Assembly (NCBI GenBank): GCA_028023455.1 | Contig: JAQFVV010006717.1 | Coordinates: forward strand, 312,001-376,000 | Origin: Epiperipatus broadwayi | Lineage: Eukaryota > Onychophora > Udeonychophora > Euonychophora > Peripatidae | DNA length: 64,000 nucleotides | Direction of reading: 5' to 3' | Shown: in pieces, positions 1 to 9,265 of the stretch | Numbering within the stretch: position 1 is the stretch's first letter | Layout of the letters: every line of letters starts with the position of its first letter | Made by a program: the position numbers and the translations under genes | The notes under the pieces: model-generated | What the model saw: the letters and a program-made list of their open reading frames with translations, nothing else | Databases searched by the model: none | What the model was told of the DNA's origin: nothing

Positions 1-2
1 CA

Positions 3-116
3 AGGCAACACCTTGACTCATATCTGGCACAATTTATGTGGTGTAGATTAGACAAAAATGATGACACATTCATTTCCATACTCAATGATATAAAAGAAAT
101 GTTTCCACCAGGATGA
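3..116 (+). pseudogene. Merlin/ISXO2-like transposase, C-terminal end (partial)
   Basis: Frame 3 is open from the window edge to TGA at 114-116 and encodes about 37 residues. It contains the stretch HLDSYLAQFMWCRLDKN followed by an acidic/hydrophobic helix and the ending MFPPG. A '(F)xSYLxEFMWR...D.F...L.DI...PP' tail is the usual C-terminus of ISXO2/IS1595-type DDE transposases, known in animals as Merlin DNA transposons. The catalytic DDE residues would lie upstream, outside the window, so I cannot say whether the gene is intact. A terminal inverted repeat should follow downstream, but I could not define one without the other end. It is unrelated to the retroelements that follow. I am fairly sure of the family and unsure of functionality. 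Confidence 0.6.
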
Positions 117-625
117 AAACCTAATAAGTCTTATAATTAATAATTCTTTCTTTTGGTATATTTTGTTTTTCAGTTTTTTTGTTTTCTTTCTTTAAAAGAA
201 ATCTGTTTATTAGCATTTCTGTGGAAAATTCCAGCATACTGTGCAAATGCATGTTTGATAAAACTTTATTTTGGAAGGAAAATTTTCAGTTCAGATTTGT
301 ATTTTGTGTGATAAAAGTAAATGTTAAATTGCTTGCTTCAATGTTACAATTCCTGTTATATATTACATGGTAAGTAGTGTATGTATAAATTTTGTGTATT
401 TATAAATAATATTTAAAATATATATAATTTAGTGATTGTTTTGTGTGTATTTAAAGTAACATTTTTTGCATAATGGTGTGACTTCATTAAGATTGCAAAT
501 CATTTTTTTTGTTTAAAATGTTGTTTTTAAAGTTGTTATTATGAAAATCATATTAGTATATGGCAAATCAATATTTTTTTTAAAAAATGGTCTTTTTAAT
601 ATCCATTTCTTGGTTCAAAATCATA
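117..625. other. AT-rich sequence without recognisable gene
   Basis: T-rich and A-rich runs with short unconvincing reading frames. It may include the 3' end of the Merlin element. I see no domain, splice pattern or RNA gene. Confidence 0.4.
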
Positions 626-630
626 CATAT

Positions 631-936
631 CATGGTACTTTAGTACTAGTTATTTTTAGTTCTGCAACATGGAGCATATATGAGACTTGCTACAGTTTTT
701 CACATCCCTATCAACCTGCTGACAACTTTGTAAATATTGTGAAATATCATGTACAAGATATGTGTATACATTACTTTTTGAAAATTTTGTGAAAAATATC
801 ACATACAAGATCTGTGTATACATTATTTTGGTCAGACCACAAGACAACAAAGTTATCAGTGGATTGTTAGGAATGTGAAAAGGCACAGTTGATCTAATAC
901 ATGTTCCATGTTATAGGACTAATACTAAAGTACCAT
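631..936. repeat. Foldback (MITE-like) repeat with internal 50-bp tandem pair
   Basis: The left arm 631-730 (begins catggtactttagtac) is the approximate reverse complement of 848-936 (ends gtactaaagtaccat read as its mirror), roughly three quarters identical by eye. Between the arms, a block starting gtgaaatatc at 739 is repeated at 789 with changes (period 50). There is no coding potential. It is probably a non-autonomous DNA element or old inverted insertion; no flanking duplication is clear. Confidence 0.55.
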
Positions 937-1122
937 TTGGATATTGATAATATGTACCAATATGTTAATAGATGAAACAGTATTGATGTTTTATGACTGT
1001 GTTGGTTAAACATGGATCTTTGTAAACAAAAGTAAAATTAAAGTTATTAATGATTTGCTTTTATTATTAGAGGATTCTATGTATTTTACTTATAATGGTA
1101 ATTTTTGTAACATTAAGGAAGA

Positions 1123-1225
1123 ATGAATAATATATTGTATTATTTTTATTTAATTTGTTCAGTATATATTAATTATTTGAAAGAGGGAATTATTATTAAA
1201 AAGAATTGTTTATATTTAAAGTTAT
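1123..1225 (+). pseudogene. PLE1 reverse transcriptase, piece upstream of insertion
   Basis: This piece contains VYINYLKEGIIIKKNCLYLKL, which corresponds to the RT segment just before the YxDD box of Penelope-type enzymes. It runs directly into the duplicated target sequence at 1209-1225. Removing 1226-1875 plus one target copy restores a continuous frame into FVRYVDD at 1892. This supports both the PLE assignment and the insertion event. Stops upstream near 1123 show that the gene was decaying. Confidence 0.6.
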
Positions 1226-1374
1226 GTAATCACTATTTCTTATGCTTGCTCTTAACTGTTATTAAACAGGCAAAAATCTTTATTCATATTGCCACTCAGT
1301 GCAAGCCAGATTAATCAATGGATTCCAGAAGGCTTGTGCATAAAATCCCTGTCTAGTGCCTACCCATCCAATAT

Positions 1375-1415
1375 TCCCAGACTAGTTTCTGGCTTGTGGC
1401 CTTCATCAGTGAGGT
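1375..1415 (-). ncRNA. Hammerhead ribozyme motif, family A left arm (partly decayed)
   Basis: On the minus strand the core CUGAUGA (1409-1403) is followed by a GGC/GCC stem II with a CACAA-type loop. The second core GAA (1389-1387) is next, then a minimal stem III (A15.1-U16.1, C-G) and C17 at 1380. Stem I is reduced to about four pairs, U-A, G-C, G-U and G-C, before a C·A mismatch. Core bases are intact, but stem I weakness and an A·A at 10.1/11.1 make activity doubtful. Confidence 0.55.
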
Positions 1416-1723
1416 GCCTTGGTTTAAGAAGCAATGCACCTAGATCTTAGGATCCAATGCAACCCTCCAGCAGCCACCTTTTATCTCCATTTAACTACAA
1501 AACTATGAGACTAAAATTAAAAACACCATAATATTTTCAATCCAACCTCATCAGCTTATATAGTCATATAGGTCTGAACTCAGTTCAGTAACTATACATG
1601 TTGGTGTCTTTGCTTCTTTAATAACCATAGCCACCACTACTATCCTTTTAGGCAGGATTAGTTTTAATCCAATAAACATCACATGATCCTAAGATCATGG
1701 TGCAGTGATCCCAGATCCAAGGC

Positions 1724-1765
1724 TCCTCACTGATGAAGGCCACAAGCCAGAAATTAGTCTGGGGA
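1724..1765 (+). ncRNA. Hammerhead ribozyme, type I topology, family A right arm
   Basis: The stem I 5' strand UCCUCA (1724-1729) pairs fully with UGGGGA (1760-1765), using one G-U. Core 1 CUGAUGA is at 1730-1736. Stem II is GGC (1738-1740)/GCC (1746-1748) with loop CACAA. Core 2 GAA is at 1750-1752. A15.1 (1753) pairs with U16.1 (1758) in a minimal stem III, and C17 is 1759, so predicted cleavage is 1759/1760. Minimal stem III type I hammerheads are known from Penelope-like elements and retrozymes. The 10.1/11.1 pair is A·A instead of the usual G-C, which may reduce activity. Confidence 0.7.
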
Positions 1766-1891
1766 TATTGGATGAGTAGGCACTAGATGGGAATTTTATG
1801 CATAAGCTTTCTGGCATCCACTGATTACTCTGGCTTGCACTGAGTGACAATGCATATAGAGTGTTTTGCCTGTTTTTTATATTTAAAGTTA

Positions 1892-1960
1892 TTTGTTAGA
1901 TATGTGGATGATTGTTTGTTTATAGTTTCAAATAATAAAATGAAAAAAATTGGTAAATGA
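1892..1960 (+). pseudogene. PLE1 reverse transcriptase, YVDD piece
   Basis: Frame 1892 reads FVRYVDDCLFIVSNNKMKKI, with the two catalytic aspartates at 1907-1912, before a TGA at 1958. The sequence FxRYVDDxF is the typical Penelope palm motif C. One base shift later a second frame gives NEFNCFDSFIKYM, the usual continuation. This is therefore a frameshifted pseudogene piece. Confidence 0.7.
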
Positions 1961-2486
1961 GTTTAACTGTTTTGATTCTTTTATAAAATATATGGTAAAA
2001 GGATGGGGAGTTAGATTTTGTCAAATTAATTTTTTTAGATCTATTAATGATTAGAAATGTAAAGAGTAATTGTTTGGTATGTAGTCATTATGTTAAGAGT
2101 AAAGAGTTAATATTTATAATTAAACCTGCTGTCAATCTTTATCTTATAAAGTAGCTGCTTTAAAAAATTATTGTTAGAGAAGTAAGAGATTAAATTATTG
2201 TAGTGGGATAGCTTTGTTTCAAAAAGGTCAATTTTATAAAGATTATTTGAATGTTGGCTCTTCTAATAAAATTGTTAAAAGTATTTTATTAAATAGAAAT
2301 ATTTGTAATGATGTAAAGGATAAAGAAAAAAATAATTTATTACTTTGACATTTAAATTGTCTTCTTATAAAATTGTATGTAAAAATTAGTAATTTGTTTG
2401 GAAATAAGAAAATTGCTTGGAAAAAAGGTATTTCTTTGAATAATTTATTAAATAATGCAAAGGAAATTTTTGATAGACAAACTATT

Positions 2487-2819
2487 TCTGAACTAGTATA
2501 TATTATATCTTGTTTTTATAAAAAAGTATATATATAGATCAGAGTCATTTCACCTTAAATGAAAGAATAAAGGTACATAAAAGCAGGGTTAGAAATACAT
2601 ATCATAGTTCTGCTTTGTTTGTCTATAAAAAAAGATTCAGGCCACACTATTAATTTTGATAAAGCTAAGGTTGACGTTTTTGATATAAATCAAATAGAAA
2701 TAAAAATTGAAGAATCTTTATTATTAAAAATTTATGAATCTGAGTTTGAAGGAATTAACTTATTTAAATGTTTTTTTAATATTAAGAGTGTATGGAAATG
2801 TAAGTGGAATTGTGGGTAA
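2487..2819 (+). pseudogene. PLE1 GIY-YIG endonuclease remnant and C-terminal tail
   Basis: Frame 0 gives SELVYIISCFYKKVYI, matching the strand containing the GIY/YIG-like tyrosines. Other frames give a LNERIKVHKS-like helix and an HSSALF piece. From about 2637 to the TAA at 2817-2819, frame 0 reads SGHTINFDKAKVDVFD and then an IKIEESLLLKIYESE helix. A GHxIxFDKxKV...K.KESxxI pattern is the standard PLE sequence after the GIY-YIG active site. Stops and shifts between 2540 and 2610 show loss of function. The tail matches PLE2 at 9431-9586. Confidence 0.7.
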
Positions 2820-2943
2820 TGTTTATTTTAAATATGTTATTTTGTAGTTTTTTAGACTTGAGAAGTCCGCTTGCAACAGTGAAACCATTGGTGGTGTTTT
2901 AGAGTTTATTTTCTTGGCTAGTCTGGTTGAGTTGTAAATTTGG

Positions 2944-2954
2944 GGGTAATTTTG

Positions 2955-3002
<48 letters not shown>

Positions 3003-3043
3003 AAATTACCCTACATACAGTACAGTATATATATATATATATA
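2944..3043. repeat. (TA)n inside a small palindrome, plus second (TA) tract
   Basis: The sequence gggtaattttgat at 2944 is followed by about 40 bp of alternating TA. The mirror image atcaaaattaccc ends at 3011, so the whole can form a cruciform. A second short TA run is at 3028-3043. It sits at the apparent 3' end of PLE1. Confidence 0.7.
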
Positions 3044-3491
3044 CTGTTGTAGTAACTTCATAGGCTCAATGTTAGATGTAATCAACTTAAAATATTTTTA
3101 GTAATATTAATAATTTTCAAGTTATGTCATACATATATTTTTATAGCATTGCTAGAAAGATCCAAGATAAATTTATTTTAAAATAAGTCTAAAAACATGT
3201 ATTGAAATTTATAAATTATGGTTAAATTCAAAATTTAGAGAAAATATTAATTAACAAAATTAATTTACTAATCCTACATTATACTGAAGAACATTTTATT
3301 ATTAAATATTCCTTATGATTATAACACAGTCATAAATTTATTGATTTATATCTGATTTAATATCATTTGTAAATAAATATAACCTATATATAATATTCAA
3401 ATGTTCACATGGATGTTTGTATTTTGAATAAAATATTATTTAGTATGTTGAAAAAAGAAATACTATAAAACCATAAGAATATAATAGAAAA
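3044..3491. other. AT-rich sequence, nothing recognised
   Basis: Mostly A/T runs with many stops on all frames and no recognisable repeat beyond microsatellite-like patches. Confidence 0.4.
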
Positions 3492-3850
3492 TTGTATGTA
3501 ATATAGGGTATATGAGCACAGACTTTCACACCACCCACCTCTCTCCACTCTATCTAATAACACTGATACACCCAAACACATATATGCTGAAAAGATAAAT
3601 AATCACCAATATACATATTTCATGCTAAACCAGCAATCATCAGTTGGTCCAGACTATCATATTTACACACATATATAGTATAAGTGCTCAGATATATATT
3701 AAGATAGACTATCCTCATAGTTCAATGGACAGGCTTCAATCCACTCCACACTCCAACTCTTCAACCATCCATCCAATTGAAAATCTGATGATGGAATGCT
3801 CAAAGGCCACCCTGAGGCCGAGATTATTGTCACACCCATGTTGACCTAAG
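3492..3850 (-). mobile_element. Dispersed repeat family B, copy B1, hammerhead-bearing
   Basis: It shares a start (tgtaatatagggta), a middle (actgatacac) and the block around atgctaaaccagca with copies at 6988-7165 and 10510-10860. With 10510-10860 it also shares the distal words aggcttcaat and atggaatgctcaaag. Orientation is set by the ribozyme motif on the minus strand. There is no reading frame of note. It is best interpreted as a short non-autonomous retroelement or retrozyme-like unit of about 350 bp; the boundaries are approximate. Confidence 0.6.
3605..3648 (-). ncRNA. Hammerhead ribozyme, type I topology, family B
   Basis: Reading the minus strand, stem I is ACCAA (3648-3644) with UUGGU (3609-3605), all five pairs formed. 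Core 1 CUGAUGA is at 3643-3637. Stem II is UGCU/AGCA with loop GGUUU. Core 2 GAA is at 3621-3619. Stem III has two pairs, AU (3618-3617) with AU (3612-3611), around AUGU. A17 is 3610, so predicted cleavage falls between 3610 and 3609. The 10.1/11.1 position is U·U here, but related copies have G-U or G-C, consistent with decay from a canonical ancestor. This is one of the best cores in the window. Confidence 0.7.
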
Positions 3851-3966
3851 GTCAATCTCCCTACATGTACAGGACATAATCCATTTAATACATATGCAAG
3901 GATGGGCAGACATCTCTATTATGTAATAACTGAAACACAGGCTTGTTAAAGCAAAAAAAAAATATT

Positions 3967-4062
3967 TCTTTTGATAAGCTAATGCACATGTACTTTGTGG
4001 ACTTTAACAATAAATGAATAATCTGACTTTCCAAACACAAGATAAAGTCTTTGTAAAAAGAT
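3967..4062. repeat. MITE family E, copy 1 (partial)
   Basis: It contains aagctaatgcacatg, an actttgtgga stretch and aacacaagataaagtctt in the same order as copy 2 at 4251-4421, but lacks the outer inverted ends. Confidence 0.55.
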
Positions 4063-4250
4063 AGAATGTATCCATCTATCCTTTCAACCCAAACATTTAA
4101 GTATGGGCAAATCTTAAGCATTTGGAAATAAGAGCATGAATATATTAAACAATCACTTTAAATTTCCTTTATTGTGCTGAATGAATGATGCTTGCAAAAT
4201 GTATTAGAATTTATGATATATCATTCTTAGTTGAAATTAAACATATGTAA

Positions 4251-4421
4251 ATAATATATTATTTTATATAGCACAATGTTTTTAAACTATAATAATAATC
4301 AGCCATTAAGCTAATGCACATGCACTTTGTGGATTTTAACTATAAATGAATGCTCTCACTTTGCAAACACAAGATAAAGTCTTATTACAGTGTAAAAACA
4401 TTGTGCAATATAAAATAATAT
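4251..4421. repeat. MITE family E, copy 2 with terminal inverted repeats
   Basis: The outer ends mirror one another: atagcacaatgtttttaaac near 4268 against gtaaaaacattgtgcaatat near 4392. The core holds gctaatgcacatgcac and later actttgcaaa. A more perfect palindromic relative lies at 56457-56572 inside a LINE. The small, inverted-end, non-coding structure fits a MITE. Confidence 0.65.
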
Positions 4422-4754
4422 CTTATTTATTTTGATAATAAAATATTAATATACTATTTTTAATATTAAAATAATGGTAAATAGTTGTATATTTAAGCTT
4501 TAGAATAATTTTATTTAAAATGTCTAGCATGTCTAAAATGGAAAATAGTATGGCTGATTTTGCTACATAGAAAGTAAGATGGATAACTTTATAATTTGGG
4601 TGAAACTGATCGATGTGCCAACATATATAAATTTCATGTGCAAACTACAATTGTGTGAAAGAAGACTTCAAATCTACATCACTTGTAATCCCATATAAAC
4701 AATATAAAATGTTGCACTCAAAGAAATTCAAGATACTATTCTTGGGAAGCTTAC
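4422..4754. other. AT-rich sequence, nothing recognised
   Basis: No domain-like frame or repeat recognised. It would be intronic if the exon candidate at 4755-4860 is real. Confidence 0.35.
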
Positions 4755-4860
4755 CTTCTAAACTTTGTAAACTACATATATTCAAATTCAACATCATAGT
4801 TACATTATGCTTACAATGCCCATCTAGATGAACCATTTCTTTGGAGGTAGACGTGAGCCT
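4755..4860 (-). CDS. Exon-like island, possible leucine-rich segment (candidate)
   Basis: On the minus strand an AG acceptor (gattatag) abuts 4860 and a good donor GTAAGC lies at 4754-4749. The 106-bp stretch between them is open in one frame and encodes RLTSTSKEMVHLDGHC followed by MLNLNICSLQSLE. The LxLxxCxLxSL spacing resembles a leucine-rich repeat, but one repeat is weak evidence. The frame remains open past the donor to 4645. There is no start or stop context, and no adjoining exon is recognised. It could be a host exon in a long intron-rich gene, or chance. Confidence 0.25.
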
Positions 4861-5511
4861 CTATAATCATCAAATATGATTTAATAATAGTATAATAATT
4901 AATTGCATCTCTTATAATGCCAATAAAATTTTAAATTGTATAAATTCTCCATTTTAACCTAGAAATGATTAAATTATAGTTAAAGATGTTTGACCGTTCA
5001 AAAATAGTTTTCAATTATTAAAATTGCTAAGGCCAAATCGATCAGATTTTTTCTTTTGTCTACTGTTTATATACATATTTATTTAAACATACCTGTGAAT
5101 CTTAGATTTAACTGAATGGTTGTGTTTTTGCTATTTTTATAAAAATAATATTTTGGGAAATCAAATTTCCTTTAACATCCCTCAAGTTTTAAGAGGATAA
5201 GCAACCAGAAATCTAATTTTTGGGGGAACTTGTGGCATAATTGCTTTGCAAATTGATTTCAAAGCATGATAAACAATCTTGTTTTTGCTCTTTTAAAATA
5301 AAAATACCATACCATAATTGGATCAATGTCATTGAAAAGGATATTATCTCACCTGTTAAATAATTTTGGAGAAATAACTGTAGTGAACTAGTTGTACATT
5401 ATAGAGTGAAATTTTGTAAGATTAAAAATAATGAATGCATTCATAAAATGAATTTTATTTTTTCAGTAAACATGCACATACAAAATTGGATTTATAGTAT
5501 TCATATACATT
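4861..5511. other. AT-rich sequence, nothing recognised
   Basis: No coding frame, RNA gene or repeat I can support. Confidence 0.35.
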
Positions 5512-5530
5512 AATAGATAATCATTATTTA

Positions 5531-5626
5531 GTCAAGCATTGGTGGTGGAGAGGTCAGCACAGCTGCCTTACAAGCAGTTGTCCCGATTTAGCGGGTTTAC
5601 TTCCTGGCTGATGCTATAACACATGG
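5531..5626 (+). mobile_element. tRNA-derived SINE/retropseudogene with perfect 19-bp TSD
   Basis: The word aatagataatcattattta stands at 5512-5530 and again, unchanged, at 5627-5645, bracketing a 96-bp GC-richer insert. Within it, GCATTGG (from 5536) can pair with the later CTGATGC as an acceptor stem. An A-box-like region (tggtggagaggtcagc) and a B-box-like gggtttacttcc are present. A CTGC/GCAG stem with seven-base loop CTTACAA would present a TAC (Val-type) anticodon. The variable region is longer than in a normal Val tRNA, so this is a derived SINE or pseudogene rather than a functional tRNA. The perfect duplication implies a recent insertion. Confidence 0.7.
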
Positions 5627-5645
5627 AATAGATAATCATTATTTA

Positions 5646-6987
5646 ATAATTTATTTTTGTTACTATGTTTTGTGTAATATTTTAATTTCATTTCATGTGT
5701 TAATAATGCTCAATGTTCTCATTAGTATGAAGATCAGGTAGTACCTTCTAAATATATCATTGATATATATTTTGCATGTGTTATTATTATTAAGTAGGGT
5801 TATTATTATTATAATTAAAGTAATATTATTAAATGTTCATATTGATTATGAAATGCACTTGTTTTACATATCTTGTATTTCATTTTTTTATACTCATATG
5901 ATGATAATGGTATCACATTTTAAATGTGTTTATTTAAATAAGTATTGCTCAAGACTTATTAGTAATACTAAATGTTAGAAGATAATAAATAAAGAGAAGT
6001 CCATGAACTAAAGAGCAAATATAGAATTTGTTATTACAACCTAAATGTAATTTGAAACATTGGGTCATATTGACACTATATTTGCTCAGAGAGAATTAAA
6101 TATTATATTTAACTAAAAAAGATAAAACTAAGTAGATCCCATTTAGATAGTGTGTTCTGATAGAGGAAATATTTAGGTTCTATAAAATGGAGAGAAATTT
6201 TTTATTCTAATTTAATTTATGGTAATAAGAATTTATTAATAATCTATATATTAATGATCTTCTTTAATAAATTTGTATATGTTTTAACAACACATAGAGT
6301 TCCACATCATTTCATCAACCTGCTGTCCATTTATAACATCACTTATAAATAATCCCATTTATTTTGGAGAATATGATTAAATATATTGATTTACTTATCT
6401 TATGCTTATTTTAATTTAATGTTTATGCATTCATATTTTATTAATACAATTGTTTAATTGTTTTTAAATAATGATTTGTCATTATTATCACTTGGATTCA
6501 TAAGGTGGTCACATAAATTTTAATCACAATTGCCAAATTTTCATTATACTTTATGTAAAGTAGTTAAAACTCCTTCGTTCCAACCTTAGCCTCCAAATCA
6601 TCAGCGTAAGTTTACCATAAATACTGAGTTTGTGCAGTATCAACTAATCTCAAAACCACGAGCATTACTTCTTTTTACACAGCGATTTTTCCAGAAAAAA
6701 AAAATGTACGTATTTTTTTTTTCTACGATAAAATTTAAATTTTTTAAGATTTTTTTTTTGAAAAATGCAATTTTTAATTACTTTATTTTTCTCATTTTTT
6801 TAGATTTAGTTATAGTCCAAATTTGCTTTGGCAGAAATGAATTCATTCACCACTTATTTCAGTCTGAAAATTACATCTACATTTTTGTATCAACTGTATT
6901 TTTTTTTTTTTTTTGATAATAAATTTTAATTTTATAGAATACATTTTTAGGTACTGATAGAATTTATAAAGTCAGGCTAATTAGAAA
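5646..6987. other. AT-rich sequence with A/T runs
   Basis: Long T and A homopolymers near 6700-6915 and otherwise no recognised element. A GC-richer patch at 6565-6610 contains a CUGAUGA on the minus strand, but I could not fold a full hammerhead there. Confidence 0.4.
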
Positions 6988-7165
6988 GAAATGTAATATA
7001 GGGTATTTTCAAGTTCCCTCAATCCATCCACTTTATCTTATATAACTGATACACATATATACACACATGTAAAAAGGAGAAATGATCCTCAAAACACATA
7101 TTTTATGCTAAACCAGCACTCATCATTTTGTCAAGATCATCATGTCCCACACATATACTTACTGC
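6988..7165 (-). mobile_element. Family B repeat, copy B2 with decayed hammerhead
   Basis: It shares tgtaatatagggta, ctgatacaca and tgctaaaccagca with copy B1. The ribozyme-equivalent segment 7090-7132 (minus strand) keeps the GUGCUGGUUUAGCAU stem II. The cores have changed to AUGAUGA and AAAA, so it should be inactive. It is truncated on the side where B1 and B3 carry the aggcttcaat block. Confidence 0.55.
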
Positions 7166-8490
7166 TCATATAAATTTGTTTATTTTTATGTTTATTGATT
7201 TTCTTAGTTTTTATTCATTTCATTCTCATGCACTGTTTTTACTGTTATTTTTTTTTTGCCTTCACTAAAATCAAATGTAGGTTCTGAAAGTAAAACAGAG
7301 ACACAAATTTGTCCAGTTTCAATATTTCTCCTATGAAAAATTATCTCAGGTAAGTGATGTTATATATCTTTTTTTTTCAGCATTTAGTGACAGATGTGAT
7401 AAAGCTGTTTATAAAAATGTCATTTTAATAATTAAATTTCAAAATTTAGAATTTGTGAATAAATGTAAAAATAAACATTTTTTGAAAGTATTAAAAATCT
7501 TTTTTTTCTTAATTTTTTTTTTTTAAAGTAATGACTATTTTATCTGCTTTATTACATTCTTTTATATTTTCTCTTTCTAATAATATATATATTTTATACT
7601 AATTGCATTCAAACATAATACACACTAATAATTACAAAATTTGTAATTTTTTTTAAAATTCAAGATGGTGATTTATTTATTTTAAATATTTTGTGAGAAC
7701 TCATCTCTACTCCTTTCACAGCTATATTTATATGCTATGAGATAGCAACTGTATGCATCCACAAAATACCAATTTGTGTTCAGCCATATCCTAAGAAACA
7801 TTTATACAAAACATATAAGAGACAATAATGTTAAATCCCTGAAAAGTAATAAGATTTAAGTTAGTTTGTTAGTTGTGATATTATGCTCGCCACACATATA
7901 AAACAGTAATAAATACTTATATACTTATTATCATAAACATGGTAAAAAATGCTGTAAAACATTAAGATATATTATAGATATTAATGTTCACATCCAATAG
8001 AATTTGACTTACTATTTATATTGTATTAAGTTTTGAAAGGTTAAGCTAAGTTTTATTTTATGACCTGTCAGTGAATGATCAAATATTGGTACTACATATT
8101 AAGTTATGTTTAAGTTATCTGATTTAGCCTGATTAAACATTACAAATTAGTGTAGCATCTTTATTTAATGTTACAGTACTCTATATGTATAAAATTGATT
8201 TAAAGTAAAATTATATGTATTATCCACAATATAGTTTTGGTAAACATTTTTTTTTTAAATAAAAAATTTCCAATCAAAATAAAAATGTTAAAGATTTCAC
8301 TTAAATAACTATTGTATATTTTCAATCACTTAACTACACATCTATTATTATGTACACATACCACATAGAAATATACATAAGGGGTATGCATTTTAACTTA
8401 TTGCAGAAATATTGAGACATTTATATTGAGAGATTTTTTGCATTATTTAGACAAAAAATATTTGATGTATTATCGTTTATATATATATAT
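7166..8490. other. AT-rich sequence, nothing recognised
   Basis: No gene or repeat family recognised. It ends with a short TA run (8477-8490) that abuts the palindrome. Confidence 0.4.
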
Positions 8491-8977
8491 GAAAAACAAA
8501 AAAACACAAGTTAAAAACTTGCATACGCTTGTATTTATGACTATAGATGGCGTTATACCAAAAACACCTTCAAGCGTTTGTTTACATAAACGTCAGAGCG
8601 AGTATTTCACTATCTCTAACTTAATTTCCACCTTCATATCATGATTTCAAGCTATTTGCTATCGTCAGTGAAGGACAGGATTAAGAAACTAGATCTAAAA
8701 CACAAACTCTGAGCGTTTAAAAAACAGTTTCTATTCAGCTTGCAAGCGTGAATCTTTTAGACACGTAATGTCTTCAAACTCAGCATCACATGCCAGATAG
8801 CTACATGGGTCTGATATCAGTTCAGCATCACCACATAGTAGAAGTCTCTGCAATATATATCATTGCAAGAAAGACCTCAAAGGTACATTTATGAAAAACA
8901 AAAAACACAAGTTAAAAACTTGCATGCGCTTCTTTTTATGACTATAGATGGCGTTATACCAAAAACACCTTCAAGCG
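8491..8977. repeat. Direct repeats defining a 402-bp unit in family C
   Basis: The block gaaaaacaaa...ccttcaagcg at 8491-8577 recurs at 8893-8977 with a few substitutions and indels. One arm is therefore unit plus partial second unit, head to tail. This is the layout expected from a tandem or circular RNA template, or from PLE-type pseudo-LTRs. Confidence 0.75.
8631..8674 (-). ncRNA. Hammerhead ribozyme, type I topology, palindrome left arm
   Basis: Minus-strand stem I is CCUUCA (8674-8669) with UGAAGG (8636-8631). Core 1 reads CUGACGA, where the N7 change is allowed. The AGC/GCU stem II has loop AAAUA. Core 2 is GAA, followed by a two-pair stem III around CAUG, with A at position 17. It differs from the right-arm copy only at N7 in the motif. 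10.1/11.1 is U·U. Confidence 0.7.
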
Positions 8978-9265
8978 ATTGTATAACGCCATCTATAGTC
9001 ATAAATACAAGCGCATGCAAGTTTTTAACTTGTGTTTTTTGTTTTTCATAAATGTACCTTTGAAGTCTTTCTTGCAATGATATATATTGCAGAGACTTCT
9101 ACTATGTGGTGATGCTGAACTTATATCAGACCCATGTAGCTATCTGGCATGTGATGCTGAGTTTGAAGACATTACGTGTCTAAAAGATTCACGCTTGCAA
9201 GCTGAATAGAAACTGTTTCTTAAACGCTCAGAGTTTGTGTTTTAGATCTAGTTTCTTAATCCTGT

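Larger units (their letters stand above)
1226..1875. mobile_element. Inverted-repeat insertion, family A, with 17-bp TSD
   Basis: The 17-bp word tttatatttaaagttat occurs at 1209-1225 and again, unchanged, at 1876-1892, bracketing this 650-bp insert. Inside, arm 1267 to about 1430 (starts caggcaaaa) is the reverse complement of about 1715-1872 (ends ttttgcctg). The left side carries about 41 extra bases (1226-1266) that are absent on the right. Each arm contains a hammerhead-like motif reading outward. A third, solitary arm of the family lies at 48866-49028. A long duplication indicates target-primed retrotransposition rather than a cut-and-paste transposon. Confidence 0.8.
960..2955 (+). mobile_element. 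Decayed Penelope-like element PLE1 (RT plus GIY-YIG)
   Basis: Plus-strand fragments in PLE order are recognisable despite frameshifts and stops. From about 1040 there is a finger/palm stretch (LLEDSMYFTYNGNF, then VYINYLKEG). The RT catalytic box FVRYVDDCLFIV follows at 1892-1927. A downstream NEFNCFDSFIKYM block comes next, then a GIY-YIG-type region from about 2487 to the stop at 2819. The 3' untranslated part, 2820 to about 2955, is shared with the second copy at 9587-9750. An inverted-repeat insertion (1226-1875) separates the RT into two pieces that are in frame with each other once it is discounted. The 5' boundary is a guess. Confidence 0.75.

Noticed and set aside
1267-1872. A classical cut-and-paste DNA transposon defined by the caggcaaaa inverted ends
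   Set aside because: The duplicated target lies outside a 41-bp extension on one side and is 17 bp long, which fits target-primed insertion better.
5531-5626. A functional tRNA-Val gene
   Set aside because: The variable region is too long, the T arm is irregular, and the perfect flanking duplication shows a retro-inserted copy.
6565-6610. Minus-strand CUGAUGA followed by GAAG as a further hammerhead
   Set aside because: No GAAA, no convincing stem I, and stem II would be irregular.
8863-9077. Overlapping open frames with nearly the same protein on both strands
   Set aside because: They are produced by the palindrome: each is the mirror image of the other. No coding signal is left once the symmetry is considered.
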